NCBI RefSeq assembly: GCF_000785535.1
Contig: NZ_CP007595.1
Span: 3,680,439 to 3,744,438 of the forward strand
DNA length: 64,000 nucleotides
Origin: Arthrobacter sp. PAMC 25486
Lineage (GTDB): Bacteria > Actinomycetota > Actinomycetes > Actinomycetales > Micrococcaceae
Direction of reading: 5' to 3'
In this document: one piece after another, positions 54,242-63,427 of the stretch
Numbering within the stretch: position 1 is the first letter of the stretch
Layout: each line of letters begins with the position of its first letter
Position numbers and translations under genes: made by a program
The notes under the pieces: model-generated
Database searches by the model: none
Seen by the model: the letters and a program-made list of their open reading frames with translations, nothing else
What the model was told of the DNA's origin: nothing

Positions 54242-54532
54242 CTACCGTTGCTCTTTGGCGAAGAACGCGGAAACTTTTTTTAGGAATTCATTTTCCCGCT
54301 CCACTTCACGCAGCCGGGCCTCCATGGCCTTGTATTTAGCGGGATCTACCGGGTCATCATGCTTCCGGCGGCCCCCTTCTTGACTGTCACGGGAGAGCTT
54401 GACCCAGCGTTTGAGAGCGGTCAGGGAGATGCCGAGTTCAGCCGCCACCAGCGCTAGCGGGCGGCCAGAAGAATCTGCTAACGCAACAGCGTCGGCCTTG
54501 AACTCATCAGGATAGGTTGGTCGAGAAGACAT
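54242..54532 (-). CDS. IS3-family transposase OrfA
   Basis: The 96-aa protein has the transposase_8 HTH (YPDEFKADAVALADSSGRPL then LALVAAELGISLTALKRWV) and a C-terminal leucine-zipper-like coil (AMEARLREVERENEFLKKVSAFF). It binds IS ends and supplies the N-terminus of the OrfAB transposase through frameshifting. A weak purine-rich site precedes the ATG. Confidence 0.93.
   Translation of the reverse strand: MSSRPTYPDEFKADAVALADSSGRPLALVAAELGISLTALKRWVKLSRDSQEGGRRKHDDPVDPAKYKAMEARLREVERENEFLKKVSAFFAKEQR
54275..54281 (-). promoter_or_regulatory. A7 slippery site for -1 ribosomal frameshifting
   Basis: Read leftward, the sequence is CCTAAAAAAAGTTTCC in the last codons of orfA. From this site the -1 frame is continuous (KSFRVLRQRATVDDTYRF onward) into OrfB without a stop. 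This is the standard IS3-family arrangement for OrfAB. Confidence 0.85.
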
Positions 54533-54736
54533 GGGAACAATCCTTTCAGGAACTGTCTCACATCATTAGAGCACCTCAGTACATCAGATTTCAGCCATGC
54601 GCGCGGTCTAAGAGCCGCGATGCTTGGACCGAAACTTGATAAATTCTCGAACGAATTCTTCGGTACGTTGGGAAGATCAACGGTTTGATAAGAACTTCTC
54701 ATGATTCTGAGCCCTATAAGAAATGGACGTGCATTC

Positions 54737-56158
54737 TTAAGCCTGTGGTGGTTGCATATATGTTCCGGTGTCGTTGCGACCACGGGAAAGCGGGTGGATT
54801 TGGCCAAACCCAGTAACGCCCCTGGTATAGGCGGAGTAGCTTGCGCGTTCATGTTGAGCAAACCAATCGCTCAGGGCGCCCGTAAGCTCATTCCTGACAC
54901 CTCTGGCTGATGGGAGGTCGTATCGATTTTCTTGCTCGCTGGGATCGGTCTGTCGGTCGTAGAGCTCGCAGGGGCCCTCGGCTCTTATGACGAGTTTCCA
55001 TTGCCCATCTGTGATCATGCGACCTTGTCCATACTCCGCCAAAACTGTCACGGTCTCTGCGGATTTGTGCGGTACGCCACCACGTAGGAGTTCGGCGAAC
55101 GATTTGCTGACGGCCCACTCATCATGCGGTGCCTCTACACCGGCGAGTTCGCAAACCGTAGCGTGCCACGACGCGGCGCTTATCAAATCGCCGCTAACGC
55201 CTGTTGCTCCTCCCGGAACTTTTACGAGGGCAGGAACACGCACTGAGTTGTCCCAAAAATTCAAGGGAAAAGTCCCATTGCCCTTCCCCCAGATCCCGTG
55301 GTGTCCGCACGAGAAGCCGTTGTCTGAGGTGAACAAAACTACTGTGTTTTCCCAAGTACCTTGCCGTTCCAGCTCTGCACGAATTAATCCGAGACCTTCG
55401 TCTACAGCAGTCAGGGATGCGCAGTAGCCGGCTATGTGCGGGGCAGGGTCGGCGAATGCTGCTGCAAAATCGCGTTTACGTGGATTTGTCCAAGGATGTC
55501 GTTCCTCCCTCGGAACAGACGGAAAATCCGTGTCAGCGTAATGGTCTAGATACTCCTGTGGGTGATTGTCAATCCATGGGTCGTGAGGCGCCGTGTAGTT
55601 CACTTGCAAATAGAAGGGTCGTGAAGCATCTCGTTGCTGGAGAAAAGTTACGGCATTGTCTGTTATTGCGTGGGTTAAGTAACGTTCTTCGATCTCGGGT
55701 TCGCCACCCTGCCATATAGGCGCATTGAAGTAGGGTCCGCCGCCATGGCGGTGGGCATACCAACTAGAAAATCCCGGCGCAGCCCGTTGGGAATGCCCTA
55801 CATGCCATTTACCGCTCATCATGCACTCGTAGCCTGCATTGTCCAGCAGTTCGGGGGTTGTTGGTTGACCTTCCAGGTATCTATCTGGGTAGGCATCCGG
55901 GGAGGCCTCCCCGACGAGCCAGTCGTGAATGCCATGAGCTGATGGCATCCGACCTGTGATGAGTGATGCGCGTGCGGGAGAGCAGACAGGTGACGCGCAA
56001 TAGAACTCATCCAGTTCCAGGCTCTCCTTCAAGAGCGTGTCCAGATGTGGCATCACTAGTTCTGGCATTCGCCAGGGCACTGCCCAGCGACCTTGATCGT
56101 CGGTCAGGACCACGAGGAAGTTCAACCGAGGACGGGTATCTTTGCCTATCAATGTCAT
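54737..56158 (-). CDS. Sulfatase (formylglycine-dependent), second gene of pair
   Basis: This 473-aa type I sulfatase removes sulfate esters. It has the metal Asp pair in LVVLTDDQG, the C59-S-P-A-R motif in ASPVCSPARASLITGR (Cys converted to formylglycine), GYECMMSGKWHVG, and LFTSDNGFSCGHHGIWGKG. There is no signal peptide, so it is cytoplasmic. It overlaps the upstream sulfatase gene by 4 bp. Proximity to a carbohydrate ABC importer suggests desulfation of an imported sulfated sugar. Confidence 0.93.
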   Translation of the reverse strand: MTLIGKDTRPRLNFLVVLTDDQGRWAVPWRMPELVMPHLDTLLKESLELDEFYCASPVCSPARASLITGRMPSAHGIHDWLVGEASPDAYPDRYLEGQPTTPELLDNAGYECMMSGKWHVGHSQRAAPGFSSWYAHRHGGGPYFNAPIWQGGEPEIEERYLTHAITDNAVTFLQQRDASRPFYLQVNYTAPHDPWIDNHPQEYLDHYADTDFPSVPREERHPWTNPRKRDFAAAFADPAPHIAGYCASLTAVDEGLGLIRAELERQGTWENTVVLFTSDNGFSCGHHGIWGKGNGTFPLNFWDNSVRVPALVKVPGGATGVSGDLISAASWHATVCELAGVEAPHDEWAVSKSFAELLRGGVPHKSAETVTVLAEYGQGRMITDGQWKLVIRAEGPCELYDRQTDPSEQENRYDLPSARGVRNELTGALSDWFAQHERASYSAYTRGVTGFGQIHPLSRGRNDTGTYMQPPQA

Positions 56159-57516
56159 GCTGATCCTTCGCTCATTCCAAAACCCAATTGGCGACGTCGA
56201 CTGCGGAAGTTATTGACTGCCTCGACGTACCCAGGCATGTTTATCCTGTTGCTGCTTTCGGTGGGGTCCGCGATCAGGTCAAAAAGTATTTCGCTATTGT
56301 CGTCCTCGTAGTACTGATACTTCAGCGCGTCACGCTTGATCATGAGATTTGAACCAGCAAATTGAGAGACTGACTCATTGTCCCAAGAGCTAGATGCGTC
56401 AAAGAGCGATGTAAGGGGTCGGCTCTCGAGCCCACCCGGGATTGGGATATCTGCTAGCTCGCACAGTGTCGCAAAAAGATCGCAGAGGTTGACGTTTTCA
56501 TTGACGCGACCTGTTGGTAAACGACCTGGTGCCCTGATGAACAGCGGCACGCGAACGCTGGCCTCAAAGAACTTTTGTTTCTCCCACACCCCGTGTTCAC
56601 CCAGCATTTCACCGTGGTCAGACGTGTAGACAATAATCCAGTCGTCCAGGTTCTGTCCTACGTCTTCCAGTGCTGCAATTATTCGACCGAATCTCTCGTC
56701 GACATTCTCGATCATCGAATAGTAGGCGGCAGTGGCACTTCGGGCTTCGGACTCGCTGACCTCATGCCCCGGACGCGCACGGAAATTGCCACCGAGGAAA
56801 GGATGATCAAAAAATTCTTGGTCGGTAAAGAGCGGCACACGGTCGTAGTAGTACTCAAACAGCTCGCGGCGACTGGTGGCAAATGGATAATGTGGCTCGT
56901 TTAGACTGACCTTCAGGAGGAGTGGCACATCAGGTGTGGCCCGACCATAGGCCTCATCTTGAAAGAATCGATCGATAAAGACCAAGGCCCCCTCCACTGC
57001 GAGGGCATCATCAAGTCCCCACGTGTTTTCTTTGAGACCAGAATTCTTGATCTCGTCGATCATGGACCATTTGTGGACGCCGGGAGAGACGAATCGTGAG
57101 AAATCCCTATCATCCCGATCACCGATGAACGATGAACCCACTTCTTGCTCAGCGCCAATGCGCCGACGCCACCCTTGCATTTGGTCTTGGCCTAAGTGAT
57201 GTAACTTGCCGCAGGCCACTGTTTGATAGCCGTGTTGGCTGAATGTACGTGCAAAAGTCAGGTAACCCGGCTCTAGATCTTGGCCGAAATGCTCCACTCC
57301 AAGCGACCTAGGGAATTTTCCTGCGGCGATCGATTGGCGCGCGGGGATACATATGGGCGAGGGTGTATACGCGTTATCAAACACTGTGGCGGTGCTGGCC
57401 AGATCGTCCAATACCGGGGTGCGAACAAGCTGATTTCCGAGAAAGCCAGCGATGTCTGGCCTATGTTCATCGCTCATCAGGAACAAGATGTTCGGAGCTT
57501 TGCCTTTAGGGCTCAC
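56155..57516 (-). CDS. Sulfatase (formylglycine-dependent), first gene of pair
   Basis: The 453-aa protein has NILFLMSDEHRPD, the C56-I-P-A-R motif in PSPICIPARQSIAAGK, ACGKLHHLG, and IVYTSDHGEMLGEHGVWEK. It is a type I sulfatase, different enough from its neighbour to use another linkage, and also without a signal peptide. The GTG start follows GGAGG. It is divergent from the DeoR-LacI regulator across about 150 bp, so that regulator probably controls it. Confidence 0.92.
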   Translation of the reverse strand: MSPKGKAPNILFLMSDEHRPDIAGFLGNQLVRTPVLDDLASTATVFDNAYTPSPICIPARQSIAAGKFPRSLGVEHFGQDLEPGYLTFARTFSQHGYQTVACGKLHHLGQDQMQGWRRRIGAEQEVGSSFIGDRDDRDFSRFVSPGVHKWSMIDEIKNSGLKENTWGLDDALAVEGALVFIDRFFQDEAYGRATPDVPLLLKVSLNEPHYPFATSRRELFEYYYDRVPLFTDQEFFDHPFLGGNFRARPGHEVSESEARSATAAYYSMIENVDERFGRIIAALEDVGQNLDDWIIVYTSDHGEMLGEHGVWEKQKFFEASVRVPLFIRAPGRLPTGRVNENVNLCDLFATLCELADIPIPGGLESRPLTSLFDASSSWDNESVSQFAGSNLMIKRDALKYQYYEDDNSEILFDLIADPTESSNRINMPGYVEAVNNFRSRRRQLGFGMSEGSA

Positions 57517-57664
57517 CGTGGAACCTCCATCATTCTTCAGTGAACGTAGGTAGGACGGTCGTCAGCTGGACGATCGACCGTATGCCAGATACAACACTAT
57601 GTAAATTTTAGTTAGAATGGCTGGTAATGAACAAAAAGTAACAATACTTAGGGAGATCGACCAC

Positions 57665-58771
57665 ATGCTACCAACTGAGAGACATGAGCTCATTCTCAAG
57701 GAACTTGCGACGCATGGTTCACTCACCATCGCGGATTTCGCGGAGCGTGTGGGGTTCTCGGGGATGACCGTTCGGCGGGACTTGGATGAACTAGCAGCCA
57801 AGGGGATCTTGGAAAGAGTTCATGGTGGCGCGATTCCCCTCCTGGCACCAGACGCCAAGAGTGTCGCCAACCAGTTGTGGACGGCTGGAAACGGCGCAGC
57901 AACGATCGGTATGTTAGTTCCGCAATCTGGCTACTATTTTTCGGGCATTATTAGGGGCGCCGAAGCTGCTGCAGCTCAACTTGGTGTGCGGCTGGTACTT
58001 GCAGTGTCCAACTACTCGGCCGCGGATGAGTATCGCCAGGTGAAGCGTTTGCTCAATGTCGGAGTGAATGGACTCCTGGTAACTCCCAGTTCGGCGGTTC
58101 TGGATGGCCAGGAGATTATGGAACTCCTGTCGAGTGCTGAAGTTCCGGTTGTGATCGTTGAGCGGTCCATTGATGAAGTTCACGAGGAAGGTAACCTCGA
58201 GGCCGTACGAAGCGATCACGTCAGGGGGGCCGAGATCGCGGTGAACCATTTGATCTCTCTGGGTCATCAACGTATTGCCTTGTTGATGCATGAGGGCAAT
58301 CCAACTGCTCCCGCCGTAGCAATGGGCTATCGGAAGGCATTGTCACGAAGCTCCATGCCGGTCAACGAGGCCATGATCATGGGCCTTCCCCAGCTTCACG
58401 AAGATCCGGATATACGCCACGAGATGCTCCCTAAGATCGTTGAAAATTGTCTTTCGGGGGGCGCTACGGCCATGATTGTCGTCAATGATGAAGCGGCTAT
58501 TCAGCTGACGAATGTTGTACTTGAGCGGGGTATCGACGTTCCTGCGGCCATGTCTATCGTCTCTTACGATGACGAAGTCGCTGCGCTGGCCGAAGTGCCA
58601 TTGACCGCAGTCGCGCCACCAAAGTTTGATGTTGGCGTTCAGGCCGTCAGGACTTGTTTCGCTAGGATGTCTGGGTCATCTAGCTTGACCACAGCAGCTT
58701 TTCAGAGGATCAATTTATCTCCGATCCTCACAGTCAGGGAGTCGACTGGGCCCGTGCGTCCGTCAATCTAG
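57665..58771 (+). CDS. Composite regulator: DeoR-type HTH with LacI-type sensor domain
   Basis: The 368-aa protein begins with a DeoR helix-turn-helix (TERHELILKELATHGSLTIA, then SGMTVRRDLDELAAKGILERVHGGA, about 3-60). It continues with a LacI/GalR periplasmic-binding-like domain: IGMLVPQSGYYFSGIIRGAE, GVNGLLVTPSS, VRSDHVRGAEIAVNHLISLGHQRIALL, and ISIVSYDDEVAAL-like sequence. A sugar would bind between the two lobes. ATG 57665 follows TAGGGAG; ATG 57617 lacks a site. It lies between the sulfatases and the importer and probably controls both. Confidence 0.9.
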   Translation: MLPTERHELILKELATHGSLTIADFAERVGFSGMTVRRDLDELAAKGILERVHGGAIPLLAPDAKSVANQLWTAGNGAATIGMLVPQSGYYFSGIIRGAEAAAAQLGVRLVLAVSNYSAADEYRQVKRLLNVGVNGLLVTPSSAVLDGQEIMELLSSAEVPVVIVERSIDEVHEEGNLEAVRSDHVRGAEIAVNHLISLGHQRIALLMHEGNPTAPAVAMGYRKALSRSSMPVNEAMIMGLPQLHEDPDIRHEMLPKIVENCLSGGATAMIVVNDEAAIQLTNVVLERGIDVPAAMSIVSYDDEVAALAEVPLTAVAPPKFDVGVQAVRTCFARMSGSSSLTTAAFQRINLSPILTVRESTGPVRPSI

Positions 58772-58967
58772 ACGTACCCAAGTTCCGCCTAGCGATGCTG
58801 GAACGGTGCTCTGCTCACACGTCTAAGGCTGCTGGCTTAGCGAGCTTGTGCCTAGCTAAAGGAAAACGAGTCGGCACCAACGACGGCGCGGATCCCGAGC
58901 GGAACGTACGCCGTGGTGCAGGAAGCACTGGTGCGGCCACGCCCGGCTACATGTCCAGCAATGTTAA

Positions 58968-58981
58968 ATAATGTTCATTAT
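58968..58981. promoter_or_regulatory. Inverted repeat upstream of the ABC importer operon
   Basis: ATAATGTTCATTAT has 6-bp arms around a TT spacer. It lies 73 bp before the permease start and 13 bp before a TTGACT that could be a -35 element. It is a candidate operator for the DeoR-LacI regulator. The remainder of 58772-59053 shows no gene. Confidence 0.45.
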
Positions 58982-59820
58982 CTACAACTTGTGTTGACTT
59001 GTGAAACTTGTGGATGTGAGACTTGGCTCACTTGCTAGTGATTGGACATTCTTATGACTCTGTTGGTGACTCGAGGCGACAAGACCGTCGCTGTCTCCGA
59101 GGGATCCCGAGCGGAACGACCCGATAAACCAAGGCGCGTGGCGTTCGGAGCCAAGTTCCGCCGGGACCGTTCACTGCTCATTATGGTATTGCCTGCTGTG
59201 GTGCTGTTGCTTGCGTTTGTTTACCTTCCACTACTCGGCAACATTATCGCGTTTATGGATTACGTACCGTTCATTCCGATTGAGCAGTCGCCCCTGATTG
59301 GTTTGGCAAACTTTGAAAAGTTGTTCGCGAATCCGGCGTTTTGGAATGCAGTTTCAAATACATTGCAACTCACAGTCCTTCAGTTGTTACTTTACTTTCC
59401 GGTGCCGATCGCACTGGCACTGTATATAAACAGCCTAGCTATTCCAGTTGTGCGGCGATTTTTGCAGTCAGTAATTTACCTTCCTCATTTCCTTTCCTGG
59501 GTAATTGTAGTGGCATTCTTCCAGCAAATCTTGGGCGGAAGTGGCGCAATCAGTCAGGTTCTTATCCAGAATGATGCACCTGGACTGGATGTCTTGACGA
59601 ATCCGGATATATTTAAATTGCTTCTGACGTCCCAGATTATTTGGAAGGATGCTGGATGGGGAACGATCATCTTTATCGCTGCCCTGGCTTCCATTGATGA
59701 ATCGCTGTACGAGTCTGCGGCCATCGATGGCGCGGGGACATGGCATCGTTTCTGGCATGTGACTCTGCCTGGTATTCGGCCCATCATCGTATTGCTACTC
59801 ATTCTTCGTCTGGGTGACTC

Positions 59821-62257
59821 CAGGACTCCGGACACGCTCGGGTGACGGGTTTGCGAGTTCGTTGATTTTTCGGGATTTCCCTTGGTGAAAGCCTGTTAAT
59901 TTTGCCCACTCTTCGATATAATAGATCCAAGAAACAGTGTCTCTTGGAAGGGTGAAATGATGAGTGTTATGACTGCTCAACCTCCTCTTCCTGTGGCGAT
60001 GGTTCTGGATGCTGTGCCGCTGGGTCTGGCCGGGGAACTGGTGAGGGACGCCGATGGTGGTGGCACGGTTTTTCTTCACGGCCAAACTTCGTTTTCCTGG
60101 GACGCGGGGGACGAAGCCGGCCGCCGCTGGGCAGCGGTGAAACTAGCGGCGATGAAGGCCGCCGGAGTCGGTGAGATCGCCGCCGTCTTTGATGTCACCC
60201 CGTCAACGGTGTGGTTATGGAAGCAGTTGCTGGCTGATGGCGGCATCATCGCTTTAGTGCCGGAAAAGAAGGGGCCAAAGAAAGCTTCCCTACTCACCGG
60301 CGCTGTCATCACCCGGATCGTGGAACTGCGCAGCACGGGCCTGTCCCAGCAGGCCGTCGGCAACGCGGTAGGCGTCTCTGAGTTCAGCGTCCGCCGGGCC
60401 CTGAAAATCGCTGCGGAACAAGCCACTACTGACGCTGCGGACATAGCCGCCGCGGGTAACCCTGAGCCCCTAGAACCAGCACCCGCTGTTGCGCAACAGC
60501 GGGAACTACCGATCTTGCCGGCCTCGGCACCCCGCACGGCCGAGCGAGCCGCTGCCAGCATGCTCGAGTGCGCTGCTCCGGTGTTTGCCCCGGCCGCACA
60601 TATCCGTCACGCCGGGCTGTTTCTGGCGTTCCCCGCCCTGGAAACCACCGGCCTGCTCGCCTGCGCGAAGGAGGTTTACGGGGCGTTGCCGAATGGGTTC
60701 TACGGCCTCGAAACCGTCCTGATCGATAGTGTGCTGCGGGCATTGGCTGGGGAAGCCCGTGCAGAGGGCTCCACCCGTTTTGACCCGGAAGAGCTGGGGC
60801 GGGTGTTGGGTTTGGATCGGGCACCTGAAGTGAAAACCATCCGCCGTCGGATCGGCCAACTCGCCGAGAGCGGCAAGGCCCAGGAAATGATCGCCGCCTT
60901 GGCCAAACACCATCTGGCCGGCACCGGTCCTGGTGGTGAGGACCTGGCAGCGATCCTCTACGTTGACGGGCATGTGCGCGCCTATCAGGGCACGAAAAAG
61001 ATCGGGCGGCTCTACTCCACGAGGTTGAAGTTCCCGGTCCCGGCGACCGAGGAAACCTGGGTCACCGACGCGAACGGCGCCCCCGTGTTCGTTGTCATGG
61101 CCGCACCGGGTGCGTCCCTGGCCGCCGAACTACGCGACCTGCTGCCGGAACTGCGCACAACTGTCGGGGACGACCGCCGGGTGCTGGTTGGTTTTGACCG
61201 TGGCGGCTGGTCACCGGCACTGTTCAAACACATGGATGCGGCTGGTTTTGATGTGCTGACCTGGCACAAAGGCACCACCGAAGACATCAAGGAAGACCTC
61301 TTCAAAGAGGTCACCCATACCGATGAACACGGCCAGACACGGTCCTGGTCGGTCGCTGACACGCTCGTTGACCTGCCCCTGAACACCACCAAGAAAACTG
61401 GGGAAGTGTTCAACATCCGCCAGATCAGCCGCATCGTGGCCACCACCGGTGGCGGCACCCGGCAAATCCATATCCTGACCACAGACAAAGACCTTCCTGC
61501 CGGGGAGGTCGTGTATCGGATGGGGAACAGGTGGCGGCAGGAAAACCAGTTCCGCTACGCCCGCATGCACTTCGAGCTCGACTCCCATGACTCCTACCGT
61601 TCAAGCGATGACAACGAGGACCGGATGGTGCCGGAACCAGCGAAGGCCCGCGCCTACCAAAAAGTTGTTGCCGCCCGGCGCCACCACGCAGAAGCAGCAG
61701 CCGTGGCCGATCTGAACCTGCTGGCCCTGAAAACCCCGGCCCAGGGCACGGATGAAGTCACGGTGACCAGCGCCATGCACAACCACGTCATGGCACCAGT
61801 ATGGGAAGCAGAAAATGCCTTGGCTGCTGCTGAAAAGATTCATCAGGGAATCCCGGCGAAGATCCGCCTCGGCGACCTGAACCCCGGCCAGCAAGTCCTG
61901 GATACCGAGGTGAAGATGATCCACACCGGCATCCGGATGGCCGCCTACAACACCGCGATGACGATCGCCCGGGAGATCCGCACCAACACCGGCTACCGTC
62001 GCGCGAACCAGGAAGCCCACGCCCTCATGCGCCAGATGTTCCATCAGAGTGGCGACATCAACACCACCGAGCCCGGATACCTGACCATCACCTTGGACCC
62101 GCTACCGACCACAGCGAAAACTGCGGCCGCCGCCGAACTCTGCAACCACCTGACCGCCGCCGAAACCCGCTACCCCGGCAGCAACCTGATCCTCAAATAC
62201 GCCATCAAAACCAAGACCCCGGCTCTTATCAATTAAATCGTGATGTCAGGAGTCCTG
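59821..62257 (+). mobile_element. 2.44-kb insertion sequence with 5-bp target duplication
   Basis: The left end CAGGACTCCGGACA (59821) and the complement of the right end CAGGACTCCTGACA (to 62257) match at 13 of 14 positions. GACTC flanks both sides (59816-59820, 62258-62262) and is the target duplication. It contains one long transposase gene. The family cannot be fixed by eye; it is unusually large for a one-gene IS. The perfect duplication and intact host reading frame show a fairly recent insertion. Confidence 0.9.
59957..62236 (+). CDS. Large transposase of the 2.4-kb IS (759 aa)
   Basis: The protein fills the element. An N-terminal region of about 180 residues contains two HTH-like segments (GVGEIAAVFDVTPSTVWLWK and GLSQQAVGNAVGVSEFSVRRAL). 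The central region has an RNase-H-like pattern: AAILYVDGHVRAYQG (Asp), RVLVGFDRGGWSPALF (Asp), and VVYRMGNRWRQENQFRYARMH (Glu), consistent with a DDE transposase. The C-terminus is helical. Similar proteins are annotated only as putative transposases. Two adjacent ATGs follow GGAAGGG. Confidence 0.85.
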   Translation: MMSVMTAQPPLPVAMVLDAVPLGLAGELVRDADGGGTVFLHGQTSFSWDAGDEAGRRWAAVKLAAMKAAGVGEIAAVFDVTPSTVWLWKQLLADGGIIALVPEKKGPKKASLLTGAVITRIVELRSTGLSQQAVGNAVGVSEFSVRRALKIAAEQATTDAADIAAAGNPEPLEPAPAVAQQRELPILPASAPRTAERAAASMLECAAPVFAPAAHIRHAGLFLAFPALETTGLLACAKEVYGALPNGFYGLETVLIDSVLRALAGEARAEGSTRFDPEELGRVLGLDRAPEVKTIRRRIGQLAESGKAQEMIAALAKHHLAGTGPGGEDLAAILYVDGHVRAYQGTKKIGRLYSTRLKFPVPATEETWVTDANGAPVFVVMAAPGASLAAELRDLLPELRTTVGDDRRVLVGFDRGGWSPALFKHMDAAGFDVLTWHKGTTEDIKEDLFKEVTHTDEHGQTRSWSVADTLVDLPLNTTKKTGEVFNIRQISRIVATTGGGTRQIHILTTDKDLPAGEVVYRMGNRWRQENQFRYARMHFELDSHDSYRSSDDNEDRMVPEPAKARAYQKVVAARRHHAEAAAVADLNLLALKTPAQGTDEVTVTSAMHNHVMAPVWEAENALAAAEKIHQGIPAKIRLGDLNPGQQVLDTEVKMIHTGIRMAAYNTAMTIAREIRTNTGYRRANQEAHALMRQMFHQSGDINTTEPGYLTITLDPLPTTAKTAAAAELCNHLTAAETRYPGSNLILKYAIKTKTPALIN

Positions 62258-62481
62258 GACTCGTTGACGGTGGGATTCGAACAAGTTCTTCTGCAGCGCG
62301 ACGGTGTAGGCCCGGCCGCAGCAGAAGTGCTGGATACGTTCGTCTATTTTCATGGAGTCGTTGACGGTGACTGGGGTGTTGGCGCAGCAGCTGGCCTGGT
62401 AAAGGGCGTCGTGGGTTTGGTCCTCATATTGATGGCTAATAAAGCGGCCCATCTACTAGGAGAACAAGGAATCTATTCGAA

Positions 62482-63399
62482 ATGATGCAGCAAACACTTT
62501 CAAAAAAACTTCGGATTGCATCCGAGGCGCGTCCTGCGTGGGCGGGCCGGCCTACGATTTGGGGATCGACGCTTCGCGGAGTTGCCTTCTTAATACTGTG
62601 CGTATTGGTTCTATTTCCCTTCCTCGTTGTCGTTTCGACCTCAATTGCAACGCAGGAAGCGCTTGACGCTAACGGTGGATTTGTAATATTTCCAACAGAC
62701 GTATCATTCCAGGCATATGACCAGATATTCAACGGTGGAGTAGTCACTAGGGCGCTACTTGTTAGCGCAGGCGTGACACTAACCGGAACAGCGATCAGTT
62801 TGCTGACGACCGTATTGGCTGCATACGGACTGAGCAGGACGGGATCACTCTTTCAGAAACCTCTCCTAACCATCGTTTTGCTCACCTTTCTGTTTGCGCC
62901 CGGAATTATCCCCTTGTACCTAATGGTCAAGCAACTTGGTCTGCTGAACAATTACTGGGCCTTGATTTTGCCCGTTGCGGTTAATGCTTTCAACTTGGTC
63001 ATAGTTCGTGGATTCTTCATGAATATTCCAAAAGAGCTTTTGGAGGCAGCCCGAATCGACGGTGCAAGTGAGTGGCGTACCCTATTTCAGATCGTTATGC
63101 CACTGTCAAAGGGTGTGATAGCAGTAATTGGATTGTTTTATGCAGTAAGTTATTGGAACGCATTTTTCTCCTCAATGCTCTATCTGAACGACTCCACCAT
63201 GTGGCCGTTACAACTAGTTCTCCGAACGTACGTTTTGCAAGCAACACCGCTAGTGTCCGACACCATGATGGCGCTGCCACCAATGCAGTCAGTGCAAATG
63301 GCGGTTGTTGTTATCGCAGTTGTCCCAATTGTTGCCGTGTATCCGTTCCTTCAGCGTCACCTAAGTAAGGGTGTTTTGACGGGTGCGGTAAAGGGTTAA
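62482..63399 (+). CDS. Carbohydrate ABC permease (LplC/UgpE type)
   Basis: The 305-aa, six-TM partner permease has LRGVAFLILCVLVLFPFLVVVSTS, APGIIPLYLMVKQLGLLNN, the EAA-loop PKELLEAARIDGASEWRTLFQIVMPLSKG, and a C-terminal KGVLTGAVKG typical of LplC-like permeases. Its ATG overlaps the stop of the split permease gene (ATGATG/TGA). It is intact, but expression and assembly probably suffer from the upstream IS. Confidence 0.93.
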   Translation: MMQQTLSKKLRIASEARPAWAGRPTIWGSTLRGVAFLILCVLVLFPFLVVVSTSIATQEALDANGGFVIFPTDVSFQAYDQIFNGGVVTRALLVSAGVTLTGTAISLLTTVLAAYGLSRTGSLFQKPLLTIVLLTFLFAPGIIPLYLMVKQLGLLNNYWALILPVAVNAFNLVIVRGFFMNIPKELLEAARIDGASEWRTLFQIVMPLSKGVIAVIGLFYAVSYWNAFFSSMLYLNDSTMWPLQLVLRTYVLQATPLVSDTMMALPPMQSVQMAVVVIAVVPIVAVYPFLQRHLSKGVLTGAVKG

Positions 63400-63427
63400 G
63401 TAAGTATTTCTCGAAAGGAATAATAGA

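Larger units (their letters stand above)
53301..54581. mobile_element. IS3-family insertion sequence (1.28 kb)
   Basis: Terminal repeats TACTGAGGTG start at 53301 and, complemented, end at 54581; similarity continues less perfectly to a GAGACAGTT block near both ends. The element holds leftward orfA and orfB with a frameshift signal between them. The 3-bp flanks (CAG and CAT) do not match, in line with a deletion at the left side that removed part of the UbiB gene. Confidence 0.82.
59054..62485 (+). pseudogene. Carbohydrate ABC permease (LplB/UgpA type) split by an IS
   Basis: The first part (59054-59820) reads through LIMVLPAVVLLLAFVYLPLLG, FPVPIALALYINSL, SWVIVVAFFQQILGG, the EAA-loop DESLYESAAIDGAGTWHRFW and LLILRLGD. 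The second (62263-62485) continues without loss as SLTVGFEQVLLQ and TKAAHLLGEQGIYSK-like sequence (LMANKAAHLLGEQGIYSK). Removing the IS and one GACTC duplication gives a continuous 329-codon frame. The stop overlaps the start of the next permease. The insertion removes the last two helices, so the importer is probably inactive in this strain. Confidence 0.9.

Noticed and set aside
60076..60973. Overlapping leftward frames inside the 2.4-kb IS
   Set aside because: They are antisense to the long transposase frame and explain nothing extra.
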